Below, in pieces: positions 18,895-27,645 of a stretch of 64,000 nt of DNA (position 1 is its first letter; each line of letters starts with the position of its first letter). The DNA comes from Methanobacteriales archaeon HGW-Methanobacteriales-1. GTDB taxonomy: Archaea; Methanobacteriota; Methanobacteria; Methanobacteriales; Methanobacteriaceae. The translations under genes and the position numbers were made by a program. The DNA lies in contig PGYO01000008.1 in NCBI GenBank assembly GCA_002839705.1, positions 1-64,000 on the forward strand, written 5' to 3'. The notes under the pieces were generated by a model, which searched no databases, had not been told where the DNA came from, and saw only the letters and a program-made list of their open reading frames with translations.

Positions 18895-19458
18895 ATGGAA
18901 ATGGAAACTAAAGTCACCGTACACGATGCCATGACATCAAATGTGGTTACAGTAGACCCTAAAATCAGCGTTACCGAAGCAGCAATACTTATGAATCAAA
19001 TTAAAGTGGGTAGTCTAATAGTTAAAAGTAACTCTGAACCTGAAGGACTAATCACTGAAAGTGATATCATTAGAAAAGTAGTTTCCAAAGATTTGAAAGC
19101 TAGTGATATAACTATTGGTCAAGTAATGACTAAAAATCTCATTAGCATTGGACCTGGGAGAGAATTAAATGAGGCAGCTCGTTTAATGGCTAAAAATAGC
19201 ATTAGGCGTCTTCCGGTGGTTAATGGCGGTGCTCTAGTTGGTATATTAACATCTACTGATGTAATGGCAGTTTCACCTGAACTTACTGAAATTCTGGTAG
19301 AAAATGCCCGCATTACAGAAAATCAAGTGGGTTATCCATCTGGCGATAGGCCCGTTCCTGGTGCCTGTGAAGCATGTGGAAACTTTGAAGATTACTTGGA
19401 TGAAGTAGATGGCAAGTATTTATGTGAGGAATGTAAAGAGGATTTAGAAGGTGAATAA
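18895..19458 (+). CDS. Two-CBS-domain protein with C-terminal zinc ribbon
   Basis: The 187-aa protein has two CBS modules (about residues 8-65 and 72-130) with typical [14 protein letters not shown] and [14 protein letters not shown] starts. A four-cysteine zinc-binding knuckle follows, with C158, C161, C177 and C180 (CEACG, CEEC). CBS pairs usually bind adenine nucleotides. The zinc ribbon could contact nucleic acid or a partner protein. A strong TAGGAGG ribosome site precedes the ATG. It is the first of five consecutive CBS genes, and its stop region carries the ribosome site of the next. Confidence 0.85.
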   Translation: MEMETKVTVHDAMTSNVVTVDPKISVTEAAILMNQIKVGSLIVKSNSEPEGLITESDIIRKVVSKDLKASDITIGQVMTKNLISIGPGRELNEAARLMAKNSIRRLPVVNGGALVGILTSTDVMAVSPELTEILVENARITENQVGYPSGDRPVPGACEACGNFEDYLDEVDGKYLCEECKEDLEGE

Positions 19459-19459
19459 C

Positions 19460-20269
19460 TTGATTGTGGAAGAGATAATGACCTCTAACCCGGTCACCGT
19501 TTCTGTAAGCACCGCTGCTACCAGGGTGCGATCTATATTCCGGGACGAGGACTTCCGTTGTATCCCTGTGGTTCAGGAAGGCCACTTAAAAGGTTTAATT
19601 ACCCGGGGGGATATGCAAAATATTTCTGCCAATAAATCTAATATTGAAGCTAGGGGTATAATGGAGCGGCCTAAACTTATTTTTACTCCAGAAATGGACT
19701 TAATCGATGCCGCCCATAATTTATTAAATTCTGAAGAGATTCAGGGCCCTGTGGTAGAATCCAGCGATAATTTTAAACTGCTGGGAATTTTAAGTGTGTT
19801 TGATATTTTATTAGCTCTTTTAGAAAATGGAGCTAATCCTCCCCAAAAAACTTTGGGAGATATTAAAACCGAAAACGTTGTAACCTGCGACTACCAGGAT
19901 TCCATTTCTACTTTGTGGAATAAAATGGACGAATCTGGTTTTTCTGGTTTGCCTGTCTTAAAAAAAGGTATGTTAATTGGAATTGTTACTCGTAAGGACC
20001 TTATCAATTCGAGAAATAATTTGACTGGTATGGGTTCTGGTGATGTAAAACGAATTCCTGCAGAAAAGATCATGCAGACTCCACCTATAGTAGGCACATC
20101 AGATATGTCTTTGGAAGAAGCTGCAACTTTAATGGTTCAAAAAGACATCGGGCGTTTACCTGTGGTTGAAAACCCCATGTTTATTAAAAAAGAACCTTTT
20201 AGAGCTAAAAAGGCTGATTTGATAGGTATAGTTGCAAGAGAAGACGTTTTGAGGTCGTATATAAGTTGA
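19460..20269 (+). CDS. Four-CBS-domain protein (second of five)
   Basis: The product is made entirely of four CBS modules, beginning near VEEIMTSNPVTVS, ARGIMERPKLIFT, LGDIKTENVVTCD and AEKIMQTPPIVG. I place the start at the TTG at 19460 (269 aa). The GTG at 19451 lies inside the AGGTGA ribosome site and cannot be served by it. Module 3 is divergent, with KTEN where IMT is usual. Without an attached enzyme domain, the protein probably acts as a ligand-binding regulator. The preceding stop at 19458 lies within the ribosome site region, so translation is coupled. Confidence 0.85.
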   Translation: MIVEEIMTSNPVTVSVSTAATRVRSIFRDEDFRCIPVVQEGHLKGLITRGDMQNISANKSNIEARGIMERPKLIFTPEMDLIDAAHNLLNSEEIQGPVVESSDNFKLLGILSVFDILLALLENGANPPQKTLGDIKTENVVTCDYQDSISTLWNKMDESGFSGLPVLKKGMLIGIVTRKDLINSRNNLTGMGSGDVKRIPAEKIMQTPPIVGTSDMSLEEAATLMVQKDIGRLPVVENPMFIKKEPFRAKKADLIGIVAREDVLRSYIS

Positions 20270-20457
20270 TTCTCAATTCAAATTGCATAAATGTGCCTTG
20301 TTCCAGGGTGATCATAGAAGGTTTGTGCAAGAATTCTTTTTCAAAACAATTATGAAATATCACTGCACATTGATATGAAAAAAAACACAAAAATTATTAA
20401 TCTTAGAATACAAAAGTTCAATAAGAATCTCAGAGGATTTAATTCTTTTAAATTCTC

Positions 20458-20467
20458 TTATATATTA
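20458..20467 (+). promoter_or_regulatory. TATA box upstream of the third CBS gene
   Basis: TTATATATTA is one of the best TATA matches in the window. The predicted transcription start is near 20489, downstream of an in-frame ATG at 20479, which supports the later start at 20563. The 290-bp gap before it also holds an AAGAATTCTT palindrome followed by T residues (near 20330) that could terminate the preceding transcript. Confidence 0.5.
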
Positions 20468-20562
20468 TCTAAATTGCTATGCGTGTGTTAAATTCATTTA
20501 AAATATTATTTAAATTTCATTCAAATTACATAAGTAATCATATCTCCGAGAGAGGTGTATGG

Positions 20563-21504
20563 ATGAGAAGAAAAGACACCATAAATATCGTAAAATCTAT
20601 GGACCGCGGGCCCATAGAATTTGGAAGCAGAAATTTTGAACACGAAGGCGATATTATGACCGTCGCCAAAAAAGAAGTGGTCACTATACCACAAACTGCC
20701 AGCATTAAAGAAGCTGCGGTTATAATGGTTAAAAACAAATTCAGGAGATTACCCATTACAAATCCTGGAACTGGGAAACTTATGGGTATCGTAACTTCTA
20801 TGGATATACTGGACTTCCTGGGTGGAGGAGACAAATTTAAAATCCTGGAAGAAAAATATCACGACAATTTTTTAGCAGCCATCAATGAGTCTGTTAAAAA
20901 AATAATGACTCGTGATGTCCATTATTTAAGCTACAAAGACTCCCTAAATACTGCAGTTGAAAAAATGTTAGAATATGGGGTAGGGGCTTTACCAGTTATT
21001 GACTCTGACGATAATATAGTGGGTATTGTTTCTGAAAGAGATTTAGCTCTTTTATTATCTGGAGTTCTCACTGATGAGTTAGTAGAGGATTATATGACTA
21101 AAAAAGTTATAACTACCACTCCGGGAACACCCATTGAGAGTGCATCTAAAATAATGGTGAGAAACAAACTGAGAAGGATACCTGTGGTGGGAGAAGAGAG
21201 AAGAACTTCTCACCCAGAAAAAGAGAAACTGGTAGGCATAATCACTTCCACAGATATTCTGGAAATTTTAGGCCAAAGTAAAGTCTTTAACAATATGACT
21301 TCCAATAGTGCTGAGGAAATTCTTAACTCAAAAATCACGGAGATAATGGAAAAAGAAGTCATAAGCACCACACCAATGACTCGTTTAGGCGATTTATGTG
21401 AATTGATGCAAAATGAAGGAATTGGCGGATTACCAGTAATTAAAAATGGGGAGTTAGTGGGCATTATTACTGAAAGAGACTTATTAAAAGTCATAAAACA
21501 GTAA
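20563..21504 (+). CDS. Four-CBS-domain protein (third of five)
   Basis: The ATG at 20563 is preceded by GAGAGGTG and gives 313 aa. The longer reading from 20479 starts upstream of the predicted transcription start and adds 28 residues unlike the family. After about 30 leading residues come four CBS modules starting near GDIMTVAKKEVVTI, VKKIMTRDVHYLS, VEDYMTKKVITT and ITEIMEKEVIST. Module 1 and module 3 each end in the FRRLPI or LRRIPV type loops usual in ligand-binding CBS pairs. No catalytic domain is attached. Confidence 0.85.
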   Translation: MRRKDTINIVKSMDRGPIEFGSRNFEHEGDIMTVAKKEVVTIPQTASIKEAAVIMVKNKFRRLPITNPGTGKLMGIVTSMDILDFLGGGDKFKILEEKYHDNFLAAINESVKKIMTRDVHYLSYKDSLNTAVEKMLEYGVGALPVIDSDDNIVGIVSERDLALLLSGVLTDELVEDYMTKKVITTTPGTPIESASKIMVRNKLRRIPVVGEERRTSHPEKEKLVGIITSTDILEILGQSKVFNNMTSNSAEEILNSKITEIMEKEVISTTPMTRLGDLCELMQNEGIGGLPVIKNGELVGIITERDLLKVIKQ

Positions 21505-21638
21505 TGTCCATATATTTTTAATATTTCTAAATTAATCTGGTATTTCATAAATAATGGGGATATCGATGATTTTGAATCAAAAACACGGTAAATACATAGA
21601 ATTATTAAACCTCTATTTAGTATACCGCAGGTGATTTG

Positions 21639-22478
21639 ATGAAAATAAAAGATATAATGAGTGAGGAAGTAGTGGTAATTCAAGATACAGAACAAGTAGC
21701 TTATGCCCGTAACCTCATGCTCAAAAATGGAATTGGTCGCGTAGTAGTAGTTGACCACGATGGAGATCCGGTAGGAATAGTAACTGATAGAGACATTACA
21801 CACAAACTAAGTGGCAAAGGACCGGCTTGGAGAAGAAGACCTATTGACAAAATTGCTGTAAGGAGAGTAATGAATAATAATTTAATTACTGTAGCTCCAG
21901 GATTAAATTCAAAAGAAGCAGTTGAGTTAATGTTAAAAAATGATATTGGTTCACTGCCTGTTGTTGATCAAGGTGAATTAGTTGGTATTATAACCAAAAC
22001 AGATCTCATGAAAGTTTACGAAAACAAATTCAGAGGTAAATGGAGAATTTCAGAGTTAATGAGTTCTAAAGTGGTCACGGTAAACGAAAATCACGCCATT
22101 TCTCATGTTATCAACATAATGGAAGAAAATAAAATTGGTCGTGTTGTAGTAATAAGAGATAATGAACCGGTGGGGATTATAACCTCTGAAAACATTTCTT
22201 TTGCCCAAATTGAAGATCCTGGAAAAGGGATTAATGTGGAGAGAATATACTTTGTTCGTCCTGTTGAAGGAGAAGGAAAAAGAAATGTGCGTATGATTTC
22301 CATGATGACTGCGGGGGATATTATGACTGATCGCGTTGTCAAATTAAGCTCAGCAGATGATGCTTCAGAAGCAGCTAAAGTCATGATGGAAAGTGAGATT
22401 AGCGGAATTCCAGTGGTTGAAGATGATGAACTAGTTGGTATCATCACTAAAACAGATATAATTAAAGCCATTCAGTAG
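21639..22478 (+). CDS. Four-CBS-domain protein (fourth of five)
   Basis: The ATG at 21639 (279 aa) follows GCAGGTGATTTG. The TTG just before it is less likely. Four modules begin near IKDIMSEEVVVI, VRRVMNNNLITV, ISELMSSKVVTV and AGDIMTDRVVKL. Between modules 1 and 2 is a basic insert, GPAWRRRPIDK, and a 20-residue linker precedes module 4, with a GEGKRNVR segment. It is most similar in layout to the fifth gene, which suggests a tandem duplication. Confidence 0.85.
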   Translation: MKIKDIMSEEVVVIQDTEQVAYARNLMLKNGIGRVVVVDHDGDPVGIVTDRDITHKLSGKGPAWRRRPIDKIAVRRVMNNNLITVAPGLNSKEAVELMLKNDIGSLPVVDQGELVGIITKTDLMKVYENKFRGKWRISELMSSKVVTVNENHAISHVINIMEENKIGRVVVIRDNEPVGIITSENISFAQIEDPGKGINVERIYFVRPVEGEGKRNVRMISMMTAGDIMTDRVVKLSSADDASEAAKVMMESEISGIPVVEDDELVGIITKTDIIKAIQ

Positions 22479-22535
22479 AAAATAAGTGAAAATCGCAGAA
22501 TTTATAAATGAAACCTAAAAAGAAAGGGGATTTTA

Positions 22536-23360
22536 ATGCGAGTAAAAAATATAATGTCAGAGGATATTGTTTCCATAGATAAAGACCAGAACATTTGTGA
22601 TGCTCTCCGAGTCATGAAAAAACACAAAATGTCTCGGCTGGCAGTTATCAATACCAACCAGGATAATGTTAAAGAGATGGTAGGTATGATAACTGAAAAA
22701 GACATTGCCAATAAACTGGGGTCATCTAAATATGGAAACTTACCCCCTTCCCATTTTCATGTTTCTACGGTAATGACTAATGAGCTCTTTGCAGTGGAAA
22801 CTGAAACGGATATCGGCTATGCAGCCAACTTAATGCTGGAAAATAATATTGGTGGAATTCCAGTAATGGCTGATGGCGATGTGATTGGCCTGGTTACTAA
22901 ATCCGATCTCATAGACACTTGCCGAGGTAAAGCATATGAAAACAAGTCTGTTCAGAATTTAATGAGTGAGGATCTAATCACGGTTTCTCCTTCTGACAGA
23001 CTAGTTCATGCCCGGAGGGTCATGATGGATGCCAAAGTGGGTCGGCTCCTGGTAATGGAAGAGGGAAACTTAGTGGGATTAATAACATCTAAAGATATTT
23101 CCCGAGCCATGATATCCTTTAGAAAAGTTGTTCCAGATAAACACAAATCTGCCAGAATCAGAAATCTTCTGGTGGATGATGTAATGTCTCAAGGAATTCG
23201 TATGGTTTCTATGACGAGCTCCATTCCTGAAGTGGCACAAATGATGCTGGATCAAGGTATAAGTGGATTTCCAGTAGCAGATGAGAATAAAAATACGGTA
23301 GGCCTAATAACAAAAACAGATCTGCTGGATTTAATTGTTGAAATGGAGGGGGTTAACTAA
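22536..23360 (+). CDS. Four-CBS-domain protein (fifth of five)
   Basis: The 274-aa product starts at an ATG preceded by AAAGGGGATTTTA. Its four CBS modules begin near VKNIMSEDIVSI, VSTVMTNELFAV, VQNLMSEDLITV and VDDVMSQGIRMV. The arrangement of linkers resembles the fourth gene, with a basic KVVPDKHKSARIR linker before module 4. It ends 78 bp before the preferred RNA ligase start and in the same direction, so ligase and CBS proteins are probably expressed together. Confidence 0.85.
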   Translation: MRVKNIMSEDIVSIDKDQNICDALRVMKKHKMSRLAVINTNQDNVKEMVGMITEKDIANKLGSSKYGNLPPSHFHVSTVMTNELFAVETETDIGYAANLMLENNIGGIPVMADGDVIGLVTKSDLIDTCRGKAYENKSVQNLMSEDLITVSPSDRLVHARRVMMDAKVGRLLVMEEGNLVGLITSKDISRAMISFRKVVPDKHKSARIRNLLVDDVMSQGIRMVSMTSSIPEVAQMMLDQGISGFPVADENKNTVGLITKTDLLDLIVEMEGVN

Positions 23361-23437
23361 TTTCTAAGGAATATAAGTCTAATGGACAAAAATCTGAGGA
23401 TTCTAGATCCAAAATACTTAAATCACCTGGAATTGAA

Positions 23438-24772
23438 TTGCCCGAGGTAAATTGTCCTAAATGCAGTTCTAAAATGAGGGTTGATTGGAGGAGAAACAAT
23501 ACCCTCACCCATTTTTTTTATTCTTGTCCATCTTGTGAGCTGGAATCTCAAATCGAGGTTGAAGATTTTCTGGAGAAAAAAATTCAAGAAATACTTGGAA
23601 TTAAATCAGAAAAGCTGGAAGAATCTATTAAAAAAGGAAACACGAAATTTTTCATTTCCATGGGCATTCCTACACTTCTTTTTAAAAAAGAAACTGGTGA
23701 ACTAGAATCTGGGACGGTTATTTATCTCGCAGATGAAATTGAAGTAATTAGAGGATTTCCTAAAATTAGAAGAACTCTTCTTTTGGGGCCTTCCCTTAAA
23801 AATCATTTTCATGATTTAATTGCCGTGGAAGAGAAAATGAATGGCTACAATGTTCGCATTGCCAGTATAAGTTGCAGTGATATATGTCAAGATATTTCTA
23901 AAAATCCAGAAAGTAGCTCAAAAGGATTTGATGAAGTTAATGGAGACATTAAACACGAAAAAATTGTGGCCCTCACTCGTGGAGGATATATATGTCCTTT
24001 TACCACTAAAAAGGCCCAGGAACTAATGGACTTGGATGATTTTTTTGCAGATAATCCAGAACTAGTAATATGTGGTGAAATGGTGGGTACCGACAACCCT
24101 TATGTTTCACAGTATTATCCTGAAATTGGTAAACTGGCCTTTAGAGTTTTCGACATCCGTCATAAGCTATCCAATGAACCATTATCTATTGATGCCAAGA
24201 GAAAACTCTTAAAACAATATAATTTACCTGTTGTTCGTTTATTTGGTGTATTCTCAGCAGATGATGCTCACGAGAAGATATTAGAAATAATTAAAGAAAT
24301 AGGGCTGGAACATAGGGAGGGCGTAGTAATGAAGCACCCTTCTATGGAAATACCACCTTTAAAATACACATCCTCTCAGGCCCATGATAGAGAAATTAAA
24401 TATGCATTTAATTTTCCATTTGACTTCGGAAGGGCCTTTTTTTTCAGTAGAGTTGTAAGAGAAGGCTTTCAAGCCTACGAAATGGAAGATTCTCCAGAAG
24501 AACTCCAAAAAAGAGCTCAAAGATTGGGTGAATCTATTATTTATCCTATGATGGACATAATTAAACAAATAAATGATGGAGAACCTGCTGTGGAAGATAC
24601 TACTATCAATGTGGATAGTAAAAAAGAGGCCGAGGAATTTGTAAGGCATCTGCATGATCTGGGAGTTTCTGCCATGTTAATAGACTATAAGGATGGAAAT
24701 GCAGTTATTCGAAGAATGTATAATGCAACCAATGATAAAATAAAAAATTATCTTAATGGTGGCCTTTACTAA
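23438..24772 (+). CDS. ATP-dependent RNA ligase (Rnl3 family) with N-terminal zinc ribbon
   Basis: The 444-aa protein matches the archaeal Rnl3 RNA ligases such as MTH1221 of M. thermautotrophicus. The nucleotidyl-accepting lysine is Lys133 in EEKMNGYNVR, with later ligase motifs EREGVVMKHP-like (HREGVVMKHPS) near residue 296. It would join RNA ends and can circularise RNA. MTH1221 has its lysine at residue 97, so this protein has about 36 extra N-terminal residues. They contain C6, C9, C30 and C33 (CPKC and CPSC), a zinc ribbon. No ATG exists between the upstream stop and Met13. I take the TTG at 23438, but initiation is uncertain. Confidence 0.85.
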   Translation: MPEVNCPKCSSKMRVDWRRNNTLTHFFYSCPSCELESQIEVEDFLEKKIQEILGIKSEKLEESIKKGNTKFFISMGIPTLLFKKETGELESGTVIYLADEIEVIRGFPKIRRTLLLGPSLKNHFHDLIAVEEKMNGYNVRIASISCSDICQDISKNPESSSKGFDEVNGDIKHEKIVALTRGGYICPFTTKKAQELMDLDDFFADNPELVICGEMVGTDNPYVSQYYPEIGKLAFRVFDIRHKLSNEPLSIDAKRKLLKQYNLPVVRLFGVFSADDAHEKILEIIKEIGLEHREGVVMKHPSMEIPPLKYTSSQAHDREIKYAFNFPFDFGRAFFFSRVVREGFQAYEMEDSPEELQKRAQRLGESIIYPMMDIIKQINDGEPAVEDTTINVDSKKEAEEFVRHLHDLGVSAMLIDYKDGNAVIRRMYNATNDKIKNYLNGGLY

Positions 24773-25022
24773 ACTAATATTATTTATTAAGGAATATTTT
24801 TCTTATATTTTATTAAAATTCTTTTTAGATTCTTAATTAAATCATTTAATTCTTATTTTATTAATTTAGCTTAATTCTTAAATTAAAGAAAAGAAGAATA
24901 TTCAATTAAAAATTAATCTATTAAATATCAATATAATAAACGAATATATTCATATTATACTAATAAATAAAATAACATATTCTAAATTTCATGAAATTAT
25001 AAATCAAATTGATGGATATAAT

Positions 25023-25907
25023 ATGTCACCTCAAAACACTTTAAAAAACTCTAATTCTAATAATAATTCTCTAAACAAGAGCACCGCTGAAAATAAACCA
25101 GACAAGGTCATTGCCTTTTTTGGACCGGCAGGAACATTCACTGAAGAAGCAGCTTCCAGATTAAAAGGGGAATTAGTAGCATTTGATTCTATTATAGAAG
25201 TTTTAGAAGCTGTAAAAACAGACATGGCAAAAAAAGGTGTGGTGCCCATTGAAAACTCAATTGAAGGACCAGTAGGAGTAACTTTGGATCTTCTGGCTCA
25301 AGATTACGATTTAACCATTGAAAAAGAAATAATTCTACCTATAAGTCACAATTTAATGGTTAATAAAGGGGTTAAACTGGATGAGATTGATTCGGTCTAT
25401 TCTCATGCCCAACCACTGGCCCAATGCAGGATATTTTTAGAAAAACTAGGCATAATTACTCATTCCACTTCCAGCACAGCGGCGGCGGCCAAATTTATTA
25501 AGGGTAAGAAAAATGCAGCGGCCATTGGAAATTATAGGGCTGCGGACTTATATGATCTGGACATCATAAAATCAGATATTCAGGACTTTGAGAACAACCG
25601 GACCCGATTCATAGTTTTGGGGAAAAATAAATCGAAGCCTACTGGAGATGACAAAACTTCTATTGTGTTTTCCCTGTATGAAGATCGGCCTGGGGGCCTA
25701 TATGAGATTTTAGGCTATTTTGCAGGGAAGAAGATTAACTTAACTAAAATTGAGTCCCGTCCATCTAAAAAGGGCTTGGGAAAGTACTTTTTTTTCATAG
25801 ACTTTGAAGGCCACCGTGATGATTTGATAGTTAAAGATATTCTAGATACTATTAATAATAATGCTCCTTTTTTAAAGCTATTGGGCTCATATTCTCATGA
25901 AAATTAA
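25023..25907 (+). CDS. pheA: Prephenate dehydratase
   Basis: The 294-aa enzyme converts prephenate to phenylpyruvate in phenylalanine synthesis. The catalytic domain spans about residues 28-205, with FFGPAGTFTEEAA, VPIENSIEGPVG and the TRF motif NRTRFIVLG. A C-terminal ACT domain follows, with EDRPGGLYEILGYFA and the ESRPSKKGLGKYFFFID phenylalanine-binding motif. Feedback inhibition by phenylalanine is therefore likely. The first 27 residues are Asn/Ser-rich and unusual. It stands alone, with 250 bp of AT-rich sequence before it and 236 bp after. Confidence 0.95.
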   Translation: MSPQNTLKNSNSNNNSLNKSTAENKPDKVIAFFGPAGTFTEEAASRLKGELVAFDSIIEVLEAVKTDMAKKGVVPIENSIEGPVGVTLDLLAQDYDLTIEKEIILPISHNLMVNKGVKLDEIDSVYSHAQPLAQCRIFLEKLGIITHSTSSTAAAAKFIKGKKNAAAIGNYRAADLYDLDIIKSDIQDFENNRTRFIVLGKNKSKPTGDDKTSIVFSLYEDRPGGLYEILGYFAGKKINLTKIESRPSKKGLGKYFFFIDFEGHRDDLIVKDILDTINNNAPFLKLLGSYSHEN

Positions 25908-26143
25908 CTAGGAATTAGTTAAAATCTTTAATTTCTTTTATTTTATTTTCTAAACTATTTATGTATGGTATTATTTTCAGACAAATAAATGGGTTAAAAA
26001 GAAAAGGATTTATAATATTTAAATAAATAGATATAGTTAATCATAAGTTATGGATAACTATGGTTATTATTCAAACATCACTTGATGTGTAAAAATTACA
26101 AATATTAATATTAAAATTCAGGCTAATGGCCTGAAATTAGGAG

Positions 26144-26779
26144 ATGATCAAGATTAGTAAAATAGAACAGCTCTTGAAGAATCTCGAGGACTTAGAAAAG
26201 GATTTAGAAGCAGGAAAAATTCCTAAGAAGCAGTATGTATCCTTAAAAAAACAATACACTAATAGGTTAGATACCCTCGAGGCCGCAGAAAGAGTTAAGC
26301 GGATGCAAGGCCGCGGTACTTCTGAAAAGACTTTAGATCATTGGGCATCCAAGAGTAAAATTGAAAAAGATGAAGTAGAGCAAGAAGAGCTCATTAAAAA
26401 ATACGTAACCACTCCCAAACCAACTAGAACTCAAGCTAAAGCAGCATCAGCAGCATCCTCAAAAGGTGGTATTTCCAGATTTGGAATAATTGCTGGAGTT
26501 TTATTAGCTTTAGCTTTCTTTGTAGGAACTGGATTTGGCGTAATGATGCTAAATACTCCAGTAACTGCAGATAATGGTACAGTAACGGTTAATCAAACTG
26601 CTTTTCCACTTATAGAGAATTTAACAAATAATACAACTAGTTCCAACTATACTTCCACTAATACTACAAAGTCCAATAATACCCATGGTGGTTCCAATAG
26701 CACTCCGAAACCTACTCCAACCCCAACCCCAACACCTACTCCGACACCTACTCCAACTCCAGACACTAATACGACGTAA
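26144..26779 (+). CDS. Membrane-anchored protein with coiled coil and Pro/Thr-rich external stalk
   Basis: The 211-aa protein has a charged coiled-coil N-terminus (residues 1-65), a linker rich in Ala and Ser, and one membrane helix (about 111-133, FGIIAGVLLALAFFVGTGF). An exported region follows, rich in Asn, Thr and Ser with several N-glycosylation sequons, ending in a (PT)n tract. The topology would leave the coiled coil inside and the stalk outside. No family is recognised. The start follows TTAGGAG. The two lipoprotein genes downstream suggest a cell-surface cluster. Confidence 0.65.
   Translation: MIKISKIEQLLKNLEDLEKDLEAGKIPKKQYVSLKKQYTNRLDTLEAAERVKRMQGRGTSEKTLDHWASKSKIEKDEVEQEELIKKYVTTPKPTRTQAKAASAASSKGGISRFGIIAGVLLALAFFVGTGFGVMMLNTPVTADNGTVTVNQTAFPLIENLTNNTTSSNYTSTNTTKSNNTHGGSNSTPKPTPTPTPTPTPTPTPTPDTNTT
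26701..26762 (+). repeat. Pro-Thr codon repeat (CCNACN)n
   Basis: About ten tandem six-base units encode the Pro-Thr tract of the preceding membrane protein. Third positions vary (A, C, T, G), so the peptide seems conserved more than the DNA. The tract may still change length by slippage. Confidence 0.8.
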
Positions 26780-26853
26780 TGGTAGTTAATAAATCATGAA
26801 AAACTTAATTTTTTACTACTTCCCTTTTTAAATTTTTAAATAGAGGTAATGTC

Positions 26854-27387
26854 ATGAAAAAATACTTTTTAGCATTATTAGTTCTCTCTTTAGTGGTTTT
26901 TGCCTCTGGTTGTACTTCTAATACTGATACTAAAGACAATCAGACTAAAACTCTATCTCAAAATAATGTTTCATTCACCTATCCGGGCAGCTGGGTCATA
27001 GCCGATTCTCAGGCCAATGATACCATAGCTGCAGTAGCCGATCCAAGTTCAGTGAATGCTCAAAGTGGACTTGCACAAACAGTAGTCACAGTTCAACTTC
27101 AAGACCTTACAGGAACATTTGATTCCATGTATGCTGATAATTACAACTCTTTATTCAGTAATTCCAGCTATCAAAGAGTTTCTGAGGGTAATCTGACTCT
27201 AAATGGTAACACAGTACTTACAAATGTTTATACTGTTGATGCTGATGGTACAACTCTCAAACAAAAGGCCATCTGGATAAATGATAATAAAAAAGTCTAT
27301 GTAATCCTTTGCAGTGCACTTTCCACCCAGTTTGATGCGGAAAAACTGAATTTTGACATGATTATAAATAGTTTTAAAATTTCATAA
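26854..27387 (+). CDS. PsbP-like secreted lipoprotein (first of a pair)
   Basis: The 177-aa product has a signal peptide with a lipobox (SLVVFASGC, Cys20) and a domain resembling the PsbP-related lipoproteins common in methanogens. It contains the typical VSFTYPGSWVIADS start and an LNGNTVLTNVYTV strand near residue 115. Such proteins are attached outside the cell; their role is not known. It is a paralogue of the gene at 27646, sharing the YP-x-SW motif and the closing NFDMIINSFK pattern. Its start follows AGAGGTAATGTC. Confidence 0.7.
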   Translation: MKKYFLALLVLSLVVFASGCTSNTDTKDNQTKTLSQNNVSFTYPGSWVIADSQANDTIAAVADPSSVNAQSGLAQTVVTVQLQDLTGTFDSMYADNYNSLFSNSSYQRVSEGNLTLNGNTVLTNVYTVDADGTTLKQKAIWINDNKKVYVILCSALSTQFDAEKLNFDMIINSFKIS

Positions 27388-27645
27388 GCAATCCAACTTA
27401 GAATAAATCACTGTTTGGACCCGAGTTTTAAAACTATTTTTAATTATTTTCAATAAACCCCAAGCTCTTTTTTTTTAAATTATTTAAAATCTTTATTTTT
27501 ATAATTAGTACTTAATTTTTGCTAAAATTTATTTTAATTGAATATTTTTGTCTTTCTTTAAAATTTAATGATAAATAAAAAAATATAGAAAAATATATAA
27601 TTTTTAAAGGCCATATTATATTCTATATATTATGGAGTGAGCGAA

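Noticed and set aside
20479-20562. 28-residue N-terminal extension of the third CBS protein
   Set aside because: It precedes the predicted transcription start, and a good GAGAGGTG ribosome site serves the ATG at 20563.
21210-21803. 197-codon minus-strand ORF across the third and fourth CBS genes
   Set aside because: It spans two clear plus-strand genes and their junction, has Tyr/Ser-rich low-complexity sequence and no ribosome site.
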